From: Nesterenkonia halophila
GTDB lineage: Bacteria > Actinomycetota > Actinomycetes > Actinomycetales > Micrococcaceae
Direction: 5' to 3'
DNA: 64,000 nucleotides
NCBI RefSeq assembly: GCF_009467795.1
Contig: NZ_WIAX01000008.1
Coordinates: 142,921 to 206,920 of the forward strand
The notes below the pieces were generated by a model. It was not told the origin of the DNA, did not search any database, and saw nothing but the letters and a program-made list of their open reading frames with translations. The first letter of the stretch is position 1; each line of letters begins with the position of its first letter. This document shows, one piece after another, positions 1-7,482 of the stretch. A program made the position numbers and the translations under genes.

Positions 1-319
1 CCGACTCCGCCAGGGCGGAGAACACCTGGTCGTCCGACCAGGTGGACATCATCATCTGGTTCTCGAGGGTCGCCAGCGGCGCGGGGAAGAGCACCTGGGC
101 GAGCATCAGCATCAGGAAGGTGACCAGGCCGGCCAGCAGGGGCAGCCCCAGCACCGCCTTCGGCGCGTGGCGCAGCATCGCAGTCCCTCCGCCGAGGATC
201 TCGCCGAGACTCATCCGGCGCAGCGGGAAGACGGCGCCGGGGCGGGCCGGCTCCCCCGGGGCGGAGCCCGGTCCGGCGTGGGGGCCCTGCGGGCCCCAGG
301 ACGAAGGGGGCTGGGTCAC
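1..319 (-). CDS. membrane protein, DUF7847/GDPD-membrane-domain-like (5' part only)
   Basis: The start of a minus-strand gene that runs off the left edge. The visible ~106 residues have a Pro/Gly-rich N-terminus, then a motif close to PLRRMSLGEILGGG, then a hydrophobic segment at about residues 54-75. This 'PLRPMSLGEIL' entry is typical of actinobacterial multi-pass proteins annotated as glycerophosphodiester phosphodiesterase membrane domain (now DUF7847); their function is unknown. The GTG start is chosen because CAGGAGGATGAC lies just before it. The same frame stays open upstream and encodes a plausible acidic stretch (about 320-530), so a longer N-terminus is possible. It is divergent from mtrA. 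Confidence 0.7.
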   Translation of the reverse strand, partial: MTQPPSSWGPQGPHAGPGSAPGEPARPGAVFPLRRMSLGEILGGGTAMLRHAPKAVLGLPLLAGLVTFLMLMLAQVLFPAPLATLENQMMMSTWSDDQVFSALAES

Positions 320-715
320 GTCATCCTCCTGAGTGGACTCCGGCGCCGTGGGCCGCACAGCGTCCAGGTCATCCGTATCTTCCATGTCATCCGTGTCCTC
401 GGCCCCGTCAGAGTCCTCTGCGGCGGGTCCCGGAGCGACGCCGGCCGAGGCGGGCGGAGCCGGTCGTGCGGCGGCGCGGGGTCGCCGTCGTCCCGGGCCT
501 GCGGCCGTCTCCGTCCCGCTCCTCACTCTATAGCCCGCCGGGTGCAGTTCGCAGGCGACGCGTCAGGGTTGTGGAGGAATCGACTCCACACACGACCCCG
601 TCGCCGGTTCCGCAGGGGCGCGGAGTCCGCGCCGGAGTCGCCGATGGCGCGGGGTCGTCATATATCCTGACCGCACACGTCAGCTGAGCCAGGGGACTGA
701 GGAACAGGAGTTCGG
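320..715. promoter_or_regulatory. divergent intergenic region upstream of mtrA
   Basis: About 400 bases separate the minus-strand membrane gene from mtrA. TATCCT (663-668) is a plausible -10 for mtrA, and the ribosome binding site AACAGGAG lies just before its ATG. A short inverted repeat GTGGAG-N7-CTCCAC sits at 571-589. The left part (320-530) remains open in the minus-strand gene frame and reads as Pro/Ala- then Asp/Glu-rich, so some of it may be coding. No RNA gene is visible. Confidence 0.35.
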
Positions 716-1405
716 ATGAAAGCCAGGATTCTGGTCGTCGACGATGACGAGGCGCTGGCCGAGATGATCGGCATCGTGCTGCGCAACGACGGCTTCGAAC
801 CCACCTTCTGCGTCACCGGGGACGAGGCCCTCGAGGCCTTCCGGACGACCAGGCCCGACCTCGTCCTGCTGGACCTGATGCTGCCGGGCAAGGACGGCAT
901 CGAGGTCTGCCGGGAGATGCGCGAGGAGGCCGACACTCCCATCGTCATGCTCACCGCGAAGTCCGACACCGCCGACGTCGTCCGCGGTCTGGAGGCCGGC
1001 GCCGACGACTACGTGCCCAAGCCGTTCAAGCCCGCCGAGCTCGTCGCCCGGGTGCGGGCCCGGCTGCGGCCGACCGAGCATGTCGAGCGCCACGGCGACG
1101 AGCCGCTGACCATCGGCGACCTGAGCATCGACGTCGCCGGCCACGAGGTCCGGCGCGGCAGCACCCGCATCTCGCTGACTCCGCTGGAGTTCGACCTGCT
1201 GACGGCGCTGGCGCGCAAGCCCTGGCAGGTGTGGAACCGCGAGATGCTCCTCGAGGAGGTCTGGGGCTATCAGCACCAGGCCGACACGCGGCTGGTCAAC
1301 GTCCACGTCCAGCGGCTGCGCTCGAAGATCGAGAAGGACCCGGAGAATCCCGAGATCGTCCAGACCGTGCGCGGCGTGGGCTACAAGGCCGGAGGGCAGG
1401 GATAG
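716..1405 (+). CDS. mtrA: two-component response regulator MtrA
   Basis: OmpR-family response regulator of 229 residues, the normal length. It has an N-terminal receiver with the acidic pocket D9-D11, phospho-acceptor D53 in LLDLMLPG, T80 and K102, then a C-terminal winged helix (about 135-228). In actinobacteria MtrA controls cell division, wall hydrolases and dnaA/oriC-linked genes. Identity is fixed by the MtrA-type receiver and by the next two genes, an MtrB-like kinase and LpqB. The start is preceded by AACAGGAG. After its TAG stop the same frame stays open into mtrB. Confidence 0.95.
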   Translation: MKARILVVDDDEALAEMIGIVLRNDGFEPTFCVTGDEALEAFRTTRPDLVLLDLMLPGKDGIEVCREMREEADTPIVMLTAKSDTADVVRGLEAGADDYVPKPFKPAELVARVRARLRPTEHVERHGDEPLTIGDLSIDVAGHEVRRGSTRISLTPLEFDLLTALARKPWQVWNREMLLEEVWGYQHQADTRLVNVHVQRLRSKIEKDPENPEIVQTVRGVGYKAGGQG

Positions 1406-1474
1406 GCCATCGCTGAGGAGGAGTCCAGGGCCTCCGCCTCTCGCGCCGTCGCGATCACCACAGGCTCCATCCCG

Positions 1475-3352
1475 GTGGTCCCGTCGGCCGAGGCGGAGGA
1501 GTCCGCCCGCGCGCCGGAGGGGACCGAGGACGAGCCCCGCCCCGGCGCCGGGCGGCGCCTGTGGCGCGCCGTGGCGCGGCTGCCGCGGCTGTGGGGGCGC
1601 TCGCTGCTGTTCCGCGCCGTCGCGTTCACCGGCGTGCTCACCCTGGTCAGCACGCTGCTGGTCGCGGCCTTCCTGACCCAGCAGGTGACCACCGGGCTCT
1701 TCCAGGAGCGCTTCGACCAGGTCGAGCGGCAGGCGGTGGGCGGCCTGGAGCAGGGCCAGCAGCTGTTCAGCGAGCTGTCCGCCTCCAATCCCACCGAGGC
1801 CGAGCGCAGCGTCGACGAGACCATCGGGGTGCTGGGCGACGAGGGCTCCGAGCTGCGCCGCGGGATCCTGCTGGAGCCGCTGAACCCCGAGCAGCGATCC
1901 TGGGTGCAGGCGACGGCGACCGACGACGCGATCAGCGACGTCGTCTCCGACGAGCTGGCCTCCGCACTGGCCGACGGCGACTCGCAGTACTGGCAGTCGG
2001 TGTCCATCAGCGACGACGGCGAGGAGGAGCCCGGCGTCGTCTTCGGCACCCGGGTCAACCTGCCGCCCGGCGAGGCCTGGGGCCTGTACTTCGTCTACGA
2101 CTTCTCCACGGTGCAGGAGACGCTGGCCTTCTTCCTGCGGATCCTGCTGCTGGCCGGCCTGAGCGTGCTGGTGCTCAACATGGCCATCGTCGCCTGGGTG
2201 ACGCGTTCGGTGGTCAAGCCGATCTCGCACGCCGCCGAGGTCTCCGAGCGGATCGCCGCCGGCCAGCTCGACCAGCGCCTGGCGGTGCGCGGCGAGGACG
2301 AGATCGCCCGGCTGGGCATCTCCTTCAACCGGATGGCCTCCAATCTGCAGGAGCAGATCACCCGCCTGGCGAACCTGTCGAAGATGCAGCAGCGCTTCGT
2401 CTCCGACGTCTCCCACGAGCTGCGGACCCCGCTGACGACTGTGCGGATGGCCTCGGAGGTGCTGCACCAGTCCAAGGACGACTTCGACGTCGTCAACCAG
2501 CGCTCCGCCGAGCTGCTCCACCACCAGGTCGAGCGCTTCGAGGCGCTGCTGGGCGATCTGCTGGAGATGTCGCGCTTCGACGCCGGCGCCGCAGAGCTGG
2601 CGCTGACCGACGTCGACCTGCGCAGCCTGGCCGGCGAGGTGCTGACCTCGGCGCTGCCGCTGGCCGACCAGCAGGACGTGCAGCTGTCGATCGTCGTCCA
2701 GGGCGAGGACTTCGTCGCGCGGGTGGACCCGCGGCGCATCGATCGGATCCTGCGCAACCTGGTCAACAACGCCGTCGAGCATTCCGAGGGACGTCCGGTG
2801 GACGTGGTCATCGCCTCCTCGCCGACGGCGGTGGGTCTGGCGGTCCGCGACCACGGCATCGGGATGAGCCCCTCGGAGGTCGGCCACGTCTTCGACCGCT
2901 TCTGGCGCGCCGACCCGGCGCGGGCCCGCACGACCGGCGGATCCGGGCTGGGGCTGTCCATCGCCACGGAGGACACCCGGCTGCACCAGGGCGCGCTGGA
3001 CGCCTGGGGGCAGAAGGGGCAGGGCGCCTGCTTCCGGCTGGTGCTGCCGCGTCGCCAGGACGTGCCCTACCGCGCCTCGCCGCTGGCGCTGCCGCCGGTC
3101 TACCGCGCCTCGGACCGCCGATCGGTCAGCGGGTCGGTGATCGGCGGGCCCTCCGCCGGGGCGACGGCGTACGATCGGCTGACCGAGCAGTCGCTGGGCG
3201 AGCAGTCGTCGCATGTCGAAGCTGGCGGCGCGGATGACACGACGGCCGTCGCCGCGGACCATGGGGAGGGCGACGAGCGCGCGGAGCGCGGCGGCCGGCC
3301 GCGCGCCGACGACGACCCGCAGGACCCGACGGCCGAGGAGGCGGAGGCATGA
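1475..3352 (+). CDS. mtrB: sensor histidine kinase MtrB
   Basis: Membrane histidine kinase partner of MtrA, 625 residues. Order: basic N-terminus, first membrane segment at about 46-68, extracytoplasmic sensor region, second membrane segment at about 216-240, HAMP, HisKA with FVSDVSHELRTPL (H314), and a HATPase with NLVNNAVEHS and glycine boxes (GSGLGLSIA). The C-terminus ends in a charged acidic tail. The start is uncertain: GTG 1475 is the only canonical start between the mtrA stop and the first membrane segment, but it has a poor ribosome binding site, while a good purine run (1415-1423) sits 50 bases earlier. Its stop overlaps lpqB as ATGA. Confidence 0.92.
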   Translation: MVPSAEAEESARAPEGTEDEPRPGAGRRLWRAVARLPRLWGRSLLFRAVAFTGVLTLVSTLLVAAFLTQQVTTGLFQERFDQVERQAVGGLEQGQQLFSELSASNPTEAERSVDETIGVLGDEGSELRRGILLEPLNPEQRSWVQATATDDAISDVVSDELASALADGDSQYWQSVSISDDGEEEPGVVFGTRVNLPPGEAWGLYFVYDFSTVQETLAFFLRILLLAGLSVLVLNMAIVAWVTRSVVKPISHAAEVSERIAAGQLDQRLAVRGEDEIARLGISFNRMASNLQEQITRLANLSKMQQRFVSDVSHELRTPLTTVRMASEVLHQSKDDFDVVNQRSAELLHHQVERFEALLGDLLEMSRFDAGAAELALTDVDLRSLAGEVLTSALPLADQQDVQLSIVVQGEDFVARVDPRRIDRILRNLVNNAVEHSEGRPVDVVIASSPTAVGLAVRDHGIGMSPSEVGHVFDRFWRADPARARTTGGSGLGLSIATEDTRLHQGALDAWGQKGQGACFRLVLPRRQDVPYRASPLALPPVYRASDRRSVSGSVIGGPSAGATAYDRLTEQSLGEQSSHVEAGGADDTTAVAADHGEGDERAERGGRPRADDDPQDPTAEEAEA

Positions 3353-5109
3353 ACGAGCGACGCCGTGTCCGTGCGACCACGCTGCTGGCCGTCGTCCTCG
3401 CGGCGGCGATGCTGCTCGTGTCCGCCTGCGCGCCGATGATCCCGACCAGCGGACCGGTGGGCACCTCGCGGCCGGAGTCGGAGGACGACACCCAGTACCT
3501 CAGCCAGCCCGCCTCCCCGCAGCCCGGCGCCTCGCCGGAGGACATCATCCGTGACTTCATCAAGGCCGGCGTCGGCGCCGAGGACGACTTCGCCGTCGCC
3601 CGCGAGTTCCTCACCGACGAGGCCTCTCAGCAGTGGCGCCCCACCGAGCGCACGCTGGTCTACACCTCGGATCCGGCGATCTTCTCCGAGGGGGACGACG
3701 CCTACTCGGTGCAGGTCGGCGTGGACTCCTCCGTGGACTCGAACGGCATCATGACTCCGCGGACCTCCTCTCCGGACTCGGTGGAGTTCACCCTGACCCG
3801 CGAGGGCGGCGGGGACGGAGAGGGCAGCGAGGACGGCGAATGGCGGATCGCCGAGGCGCCGCAGGGGATCATGCTCAGCAGCACGGCGTTCTCGCAGACG
3901 TTCCGAGCTCACACGCTCTACTTCTACGACCGGCAGCATGACTACGCCGTGCCCGATCGCCGATGGTTCATGGAGCGCGGCCGCGACGTCGCGGCCGAGA
4001 CGATGCGCGCGCTGCTCGAAGGGCCCGCCCCCTATCTGCAGTCCGCCGTGGATTCGGCCTTCCCGGACGGCGCGGTGATGACCAGCGGGCCCGTCGAGGG
4101 CGAGGACGGGGCGACCACGATCGAGCTGGACTCCGAGCGCATCGCCGGGACCACCGCCGAGGAGCGGAGCCTGATGCGTCACCAGGCCAGGCTGTCGCTC
4201 GAAGGGCTGCCGGAGGTCGGCGACGTCGACCTGCGCGCCGGAGAATGGACCTTCGACGGCTCGAGCAGCCTCGAGGCGCTCGGCATCACCCACCGTCCGG
4301 AGGTCCAGTCGCTGCAGGTCGGTGTGCATGACGGGCGGCTGAAGCTGCTGGAGGGGCTGCAGACGCTGTCGATCGCAGGGCTTCCGGACATCTCCCATCT
4401 GGAGCCGCAGGCTCCGGCGATGCCTGAGGCCGCCGACGACGTCTACGCCTTCCTCGACGGAGACCGCGAGGCGCTCTATCATGTGCGCCCGGACCGGTCC
4501 GCCGTCTCGGTGGCCGAGGGGGAGGCGCTCACCCGGCCCTCGATGGACAACGACGGTTGGACCTGGACGGTCAGCAACTCCGACTCCGGCGCCACGATCC
4601 ATGCGGTGCCCTATGACGAGTCGCTGGAGGCTTCGCCGGTGAAGGTCAGCGCCGACTGGCTCGACGGCCGGGAGATCACCTCGCTGCGCATCGCCCAGGA
4701 CGGGGCCCGCGCGGCGATGGTCGTCGACGACGGCGGCGAGCGGACGCTCTACGTCGCCGGCGTCGTCCGCGACTCCGAGGGGATCCCGCGGGGGGTGGCC
4801 ACTCCGATGGCGCTGCCGACCACCGTCGACGTCGAGCAGGTGCGCTGGGACGCCAACGATGCCCTGGTGGCCTGGGAGCCCGGCGGCGTCGAAGATGAGG
4901 CGGTGCAGATCCAGCGGGTCACGCTGGACATGACCACCGAGAACGTCGGCGACGTCCTGCTGGCGGTGCGCAACGTTTCCACCGGCGAGGGGACCGATCC
5001 GGAGCTGATGGCCGAGGCGGCGGAATCCTCCGTGGTGACCCTGCCCGGAGACGCCTGGAACCTGGACAATCAGGACGTCGCCCTGCACGACTACGCCTAC
5101 GCGGGCTGA
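3349..5109 (+). CDS. lpqB: lipoprotein LpqB, MtrAB accessory protein
   Basis: Secreted lipoprotein of 586 residues. The N-terminus is a lipoprotein signal with the lipobox LVSAC (Cys at about 26). A GerMN-like domain follows in the first half (around the HTLYFYD segment, DRRWFMERG and RALLEGP), and the C-terminal half is the LpqB beta-propeller-like domain. In actinobacteria LpqB binds the extracytoplasmic part of MtrB and tunes MtrA phosphorylation. Start ATG 3349 overlaps the mtrB stop by 4 nt, indicating translational coupling, and completes the conserved mtrA-mtrB-lpqB operon. Confidence 0.93.
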   Translation: MNERRRVRATTLLAVVLAAAMLLVSACAPMIPTSGPVGTSRPESEDDTQYLSQPASPQPGASPEDIIRDFIKAGVGAEDDFAVAREFLTDEASQQWRPTERTLVYTSDPAIFSEGDDAYSVQVGVDSSVDSNGIMTPRTSSPDSVEFTLTREGGGDGEGSEDGEWRIAEAPQGIMLSSTAFSQTFRAHTLYFYDRQHDYAVPDRRWFMERGRDVAAETMRALLEGPAPYLQSAVDSAFPDGAVMTSGPVEGEDGATTIELDSERIAGTTAEERSLMRHQARLSLEGLPEVGDVDLRAGEWTFDGSSSLEALGITHRPEVQSLQVGVHDGRLKLLEGLQTLSIAGLPDISHLEPQAPAMPEAADDVYAFLDGDREALYHVRPDRSAVSVAEGEALTRPSMDNDGWTWTVSNSDSGATIHAVPYDESLEASPVKVSADWLDGREITSLRIAQDGARAAMVVDDGGERTLYVAGVVRDSEGIPRGVATPMALPTTVDVEQVRWDANDALVAWEPGGVEDEAVQIQRVTLDMTTENVGDVLLAVRNVSTGEGTDPELMAEAAESSVVTLPGDAWNLDNQDVALHDYAYAG

Positions 5110-5197
5110 GCGCGCGGCCGGCGGCGACACTCCGGGCTCTCCACAGCGGCCGCGTTCGGGTTGGCCCCCAGTTCCGCCGCGGGGCAGGCTGGCCGTC

Positions 5198-6163
5198 ATG
5201 GTGCCCCGTCCGTCCGAGCCTCAGGATGCCGGGCGCGGTCCGCGCGAGGGGTCGCGCCCCGCCGTGCTGCTCGACCGGCTCTGGTTCTCCCGCCCCGGCC
5301 ACGGACTGCGGCGCGCCGTCGACGACGCCGCGGGTCTGTTGGTGCCGGTGTGGTGCCTGGGGTGCGGAGCCGAGGGGCGGCAGCTGTGCCCGCCGTGCGC
5401 CGAGGACCTCCGCGGCGCGCTGCGCCGGCCGCGCCCCGCCGAGCGTCAGGCCATGGCTCTGCCGATCGTCCACCGCCGCGACCCGGAGGGAGGCACGCAC
5501 TCCGAGGTGCTCCCGGTCACCGCCGCCGGGCGCTACGACGGCGTCGTCGCCGGCGCCGTGCTGGGCTTCAAGGATCACGAGCACATCGGTCTCACCCGCG
5601 TGCTGGCTCCGGCGCTGGCCCGCGCCGTCGAGGCGGCGCTGGCCCGCGCCGACGCGGCCGAACGGGGTCCTGCCGAGGCAGCTGAGCGCGGCCCTGTCAG
5701 CGCGGGCGCGGACAGGGCCCGGCCGCCGGAGCTGGAGGAGCCGGTGAGGTCGGTGACGCCAGTGACGCCGGTGACGCCGGTGGTGCCGCCGCCGTCGGCG
5801 GCCTCGCGGCTGCGTCGCAGCGTCGACCCTGTCGAGCATCTGCTCGCCCATGCCGGGGTGCCGGCCGCCCGCGGTCTGCTGCGCCGTCGCGCGGCTCTCG
5901 CCGGTCTGCTGCCCGGGGGCTCGCAGAAGGCGCGCGGCGCGCGCGAGCGACGCCGGCGGCTGGCCGGCAGCCTGCGGGTCGCCCGACACGGGGCCGAGGC
6001 GCTCGCCGGGCGGGAGGTGCTGCTGGTCGACGATGTGCTGACCACCGGGGCGACGCTGGCCGAGATGCATCGGGCGCTCGACGCCGCCGGAGCGCGGGTG
6101 CTGGGGGCGGCGGTGCTCGCGGCCGCGCCGCGGCCGGTCGCGCCGTCGGCGACGCGGTTCTGA
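5198..6163 (+). CDS. comF: ComF-family phosphoribosyltransferase
   Basis: ComF family, linked to competence/DNA uptake in firmicutes and usually of unknown role in actinobacteria. A cysteine pair motif (CLGCGAEGRQLCPPC) near residues 48-65 is the typical double-zinc-ribbon start. The C-terminus has the PRPP-binding motif VLLVDDVLTTGAT. At 321 residues it is longer than the usual ~230-250. The extra length is an Ala/Glu-rich, then Pro/Thr/Val-rich insert around residues 145-200, including a tandem run of VTP. ATG 5198 has no ribosome binding site; CAGGCT ends 8 bases before it, so a leaderless start is possible. It follows lpqB, as in other Micrococcales. Confidence 0.85.
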   Translation: MVPRPSEPQDAGRGPREGSRPAVLLDRLWFSRPGHGLRRAVDDAAGLLVPVWCLGCGAEGRQLCPPCAEDLRGALRRPRPAERQAMALPIVHRRDPEGGTHSEVLPVTAAGRYDGVVAGAVLGFKDHEHIGLTRVLAPALARAVEAALARADAAERGPAEAAERGPVSAGADRARPPELEEPVRSVTPVTPVTPVVPPPSAASRLRRSVDPVEHLLAHAGVPAARGLLRRRAALAGLLPGGSQKARGARERRRRLAGSLRVARHGAEALAGREVLLVDDVLTTGATLAEMHRALDAAGARVLGAAVLAAAPRPVAPSATRF

Positions 6164-6255
6164 GACCGCCGCCTCGGATTCCGCCGGACCGTCGGGGCTG
6201 AGCAGGTCGGGGGAGATCCGGTCGGAGCGATGCGGATATTCGTCGCGCGGATCGG

Positions 6256-6284
6256 GTGACGTGCGCGGCGAATCGTCCTAGTGT
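6256..6284 (+). promoter_or_regulatory. putative promoter of hpf
   Basis: GTGACG (6256-6261), a 17-bp spacer and TAGTGT (6279-6284) form a good sigma-70/HrdB-like promoter. It is about 98 bases upstream of the hpf start and faces the right way. Confidence 0.5.
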
Positions 6285-6381
6285 GGAGTATGGGAATCTT
6301 CACGATGGGTCCCATCGCAGCGGCGACGGGACGAGCGGCCCGATCGACCGTTGTGCTGTCATCGGACACGAGGAGGTCGCC

Positions 6382-7104
6382 ATGACCCTGCAGGTCAGCT
6401 ACATCGGACGCAACATCCAGATCCCCGACGCCTTCAAGGAGCATGTCGAGGACAAAGTCGGCAAGATCGACCAGCTCGCCGACAAGGGCCACGAACTCGA
6501 GGCCAAGGTCGTCGCGGAGAACTCCCATCGGCGCAGCGAGACGACGATGACGGTGGAGCTCACCGTGTTCGGCCGAGGCAAGGTGGTGCGCTCCGAGGCA
6601 CAGGCCGGCGACAAGTTCGCCGCCTTCGAGATCGCGTTCAACAAGCTGACTGAGCGGCTGCGCCGGCAGCGCGACAAGAAGAAGTCGCGGGCCCACGCGC
6701 CGCGGCACAACGGCGCTCCGGACGTCGCCACCGCGATGGCCGGGCTGGAGCCGGTGTCGACTGACCGTCCGCTGTACGAGCAGGTGCTCGAGGCCGAGCA
6801 GGCCGACGACGCCCCGCCTGCCGAGGAGGACTGGGACGCACCGATCAAGATCCGCCGGAAGGTGTTCCCCGCCGAGCGGATGAGCGTCGACGCCGCCGTC
6901 GACGCCATGGAGCTGGTCGGTCATGACTTCTTCCTCTACGTCGACGCCGAGACGGGCCAGCCCTCGGCGGTCTACCGCCGGCGCGGCTGGACCTACGGCG
7001 TCATCTCGCTGGACAGCGAGCATGCGGTCGAGGCGCAGGTGACGGAGGAGCGCTCCTACCGTCCGGAGAACGGCGCGACCCACGCCGCGGTCGGCGCCGC
7101 CTGA
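6382..7104 (+). CDS. hpf: ribosome hibernation promoting factor, long form
   Basis: Long-form hibernation factor, 240 residues. An N-terminal S30AE domain (about 4-100; beta strands around LQVSYIGRNIQIPDAFKEHV) and a C-terminal dimerisation domain (about 150-215; KRRKVFPAERMSVDAAVDAM-like region with DFFLYVDAETG) are joined by a linker. Long HPF pairs 70S ribosomes into inactive 100S dimers in stationary phase or stress. ATG 6382 is chosen because AGGAGG (6371-6376) sits 5 nt before it; the upstream in-frame sequence is not conserved-looking. A strong terminator follows. Confidence 0.93.
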   Translation: MTLQVSYIGRNIQIPDAFKEHVEDKVGKIDQLADKGHELEAKVVAENSHRRSETTMTVELTVFGRGKVVRSEAQAGDKFAAFEIAFNKLTERLRRQRDKKKSRAHAPRHNGAPDVATAMAGLEPVSTDRPLYEQVLEAEQADDAPPAEEDWDAPIKIRRKVFPAERMSVDAAVDAMELVGHDFFLYVDAETGQPSAVYRRRGWTYGVISLDSEHAVEAQVTEERSYRPENGATHAAVGAA

Positions 7105-7131
7105 CCTGACGACGGACGCCGGAGAAGCGGC

Positions 7132-7170
7132 CCGCCGGGGCCCGGATCGTCGCGGTCCGGGCCCCGGCGG
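7132..7170 (+). terminator. rho-independent-type stem-loop after hpf
   Basis: A perfect 15-bp GC-rich stem (7132-7146 with 7156-7170) and a 9-nt loop lie 27 bases after the hpf stop. There is no long T-run, as is usual in high-GC actinobacteria. Confidence 0.75.
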
Positions 7171-7482
7171 CCGTCCGGGGACTGATCCCTGCGACCCGAC
7201 GGATCCCAGGTGTCAGCCGGGGCCGTCGTGGGCCGGGATCCCGGCGGTGCGCCGGGGCGAGGCCCCCGCCCGGCGTCGAGACAGGACCCGGGGAACCTTT
7301 AGGCACAGTTGAGACGGACGGCGTAGACTGACCGAGGCTCCCGCGTGGCCCTCAGCACACGGCACTCGTGCGCGACCGCGTCCGGACCGGGCGCCGAGGG
7401 CGACGTCGACGGTGCGCCGGCCGGTGCCGGCGGCGTCGATGTCGGGGCCGTGCCCCAGTACGAACCTGATGGAGAACCGGCT
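7171..7482 (+). promoter_or_regulatory. secA upstream region with promoter
   Basis: TAGACT (7324-7329) is a good -10; AGGCAC lies 17 bp upstream as a weak -35. This predicts a secA leader of roughly 150 nt. The leader is in frame with secA from a GTG at 7345, giving a potential 46-residue N-terminal extension, but that stretch is Gly/Ala/Asp-rich and unlike any SecA. GGAGA (7471-7475) serves the internal GTG at 7483. Confidence 0.5.

Noticed and set aside
5752..5778. Short GTGACGCC tandem repeat as a possible CRISPR or minisatellite
   Set aside because: Only three units, inside comF, in frame and without spacers.
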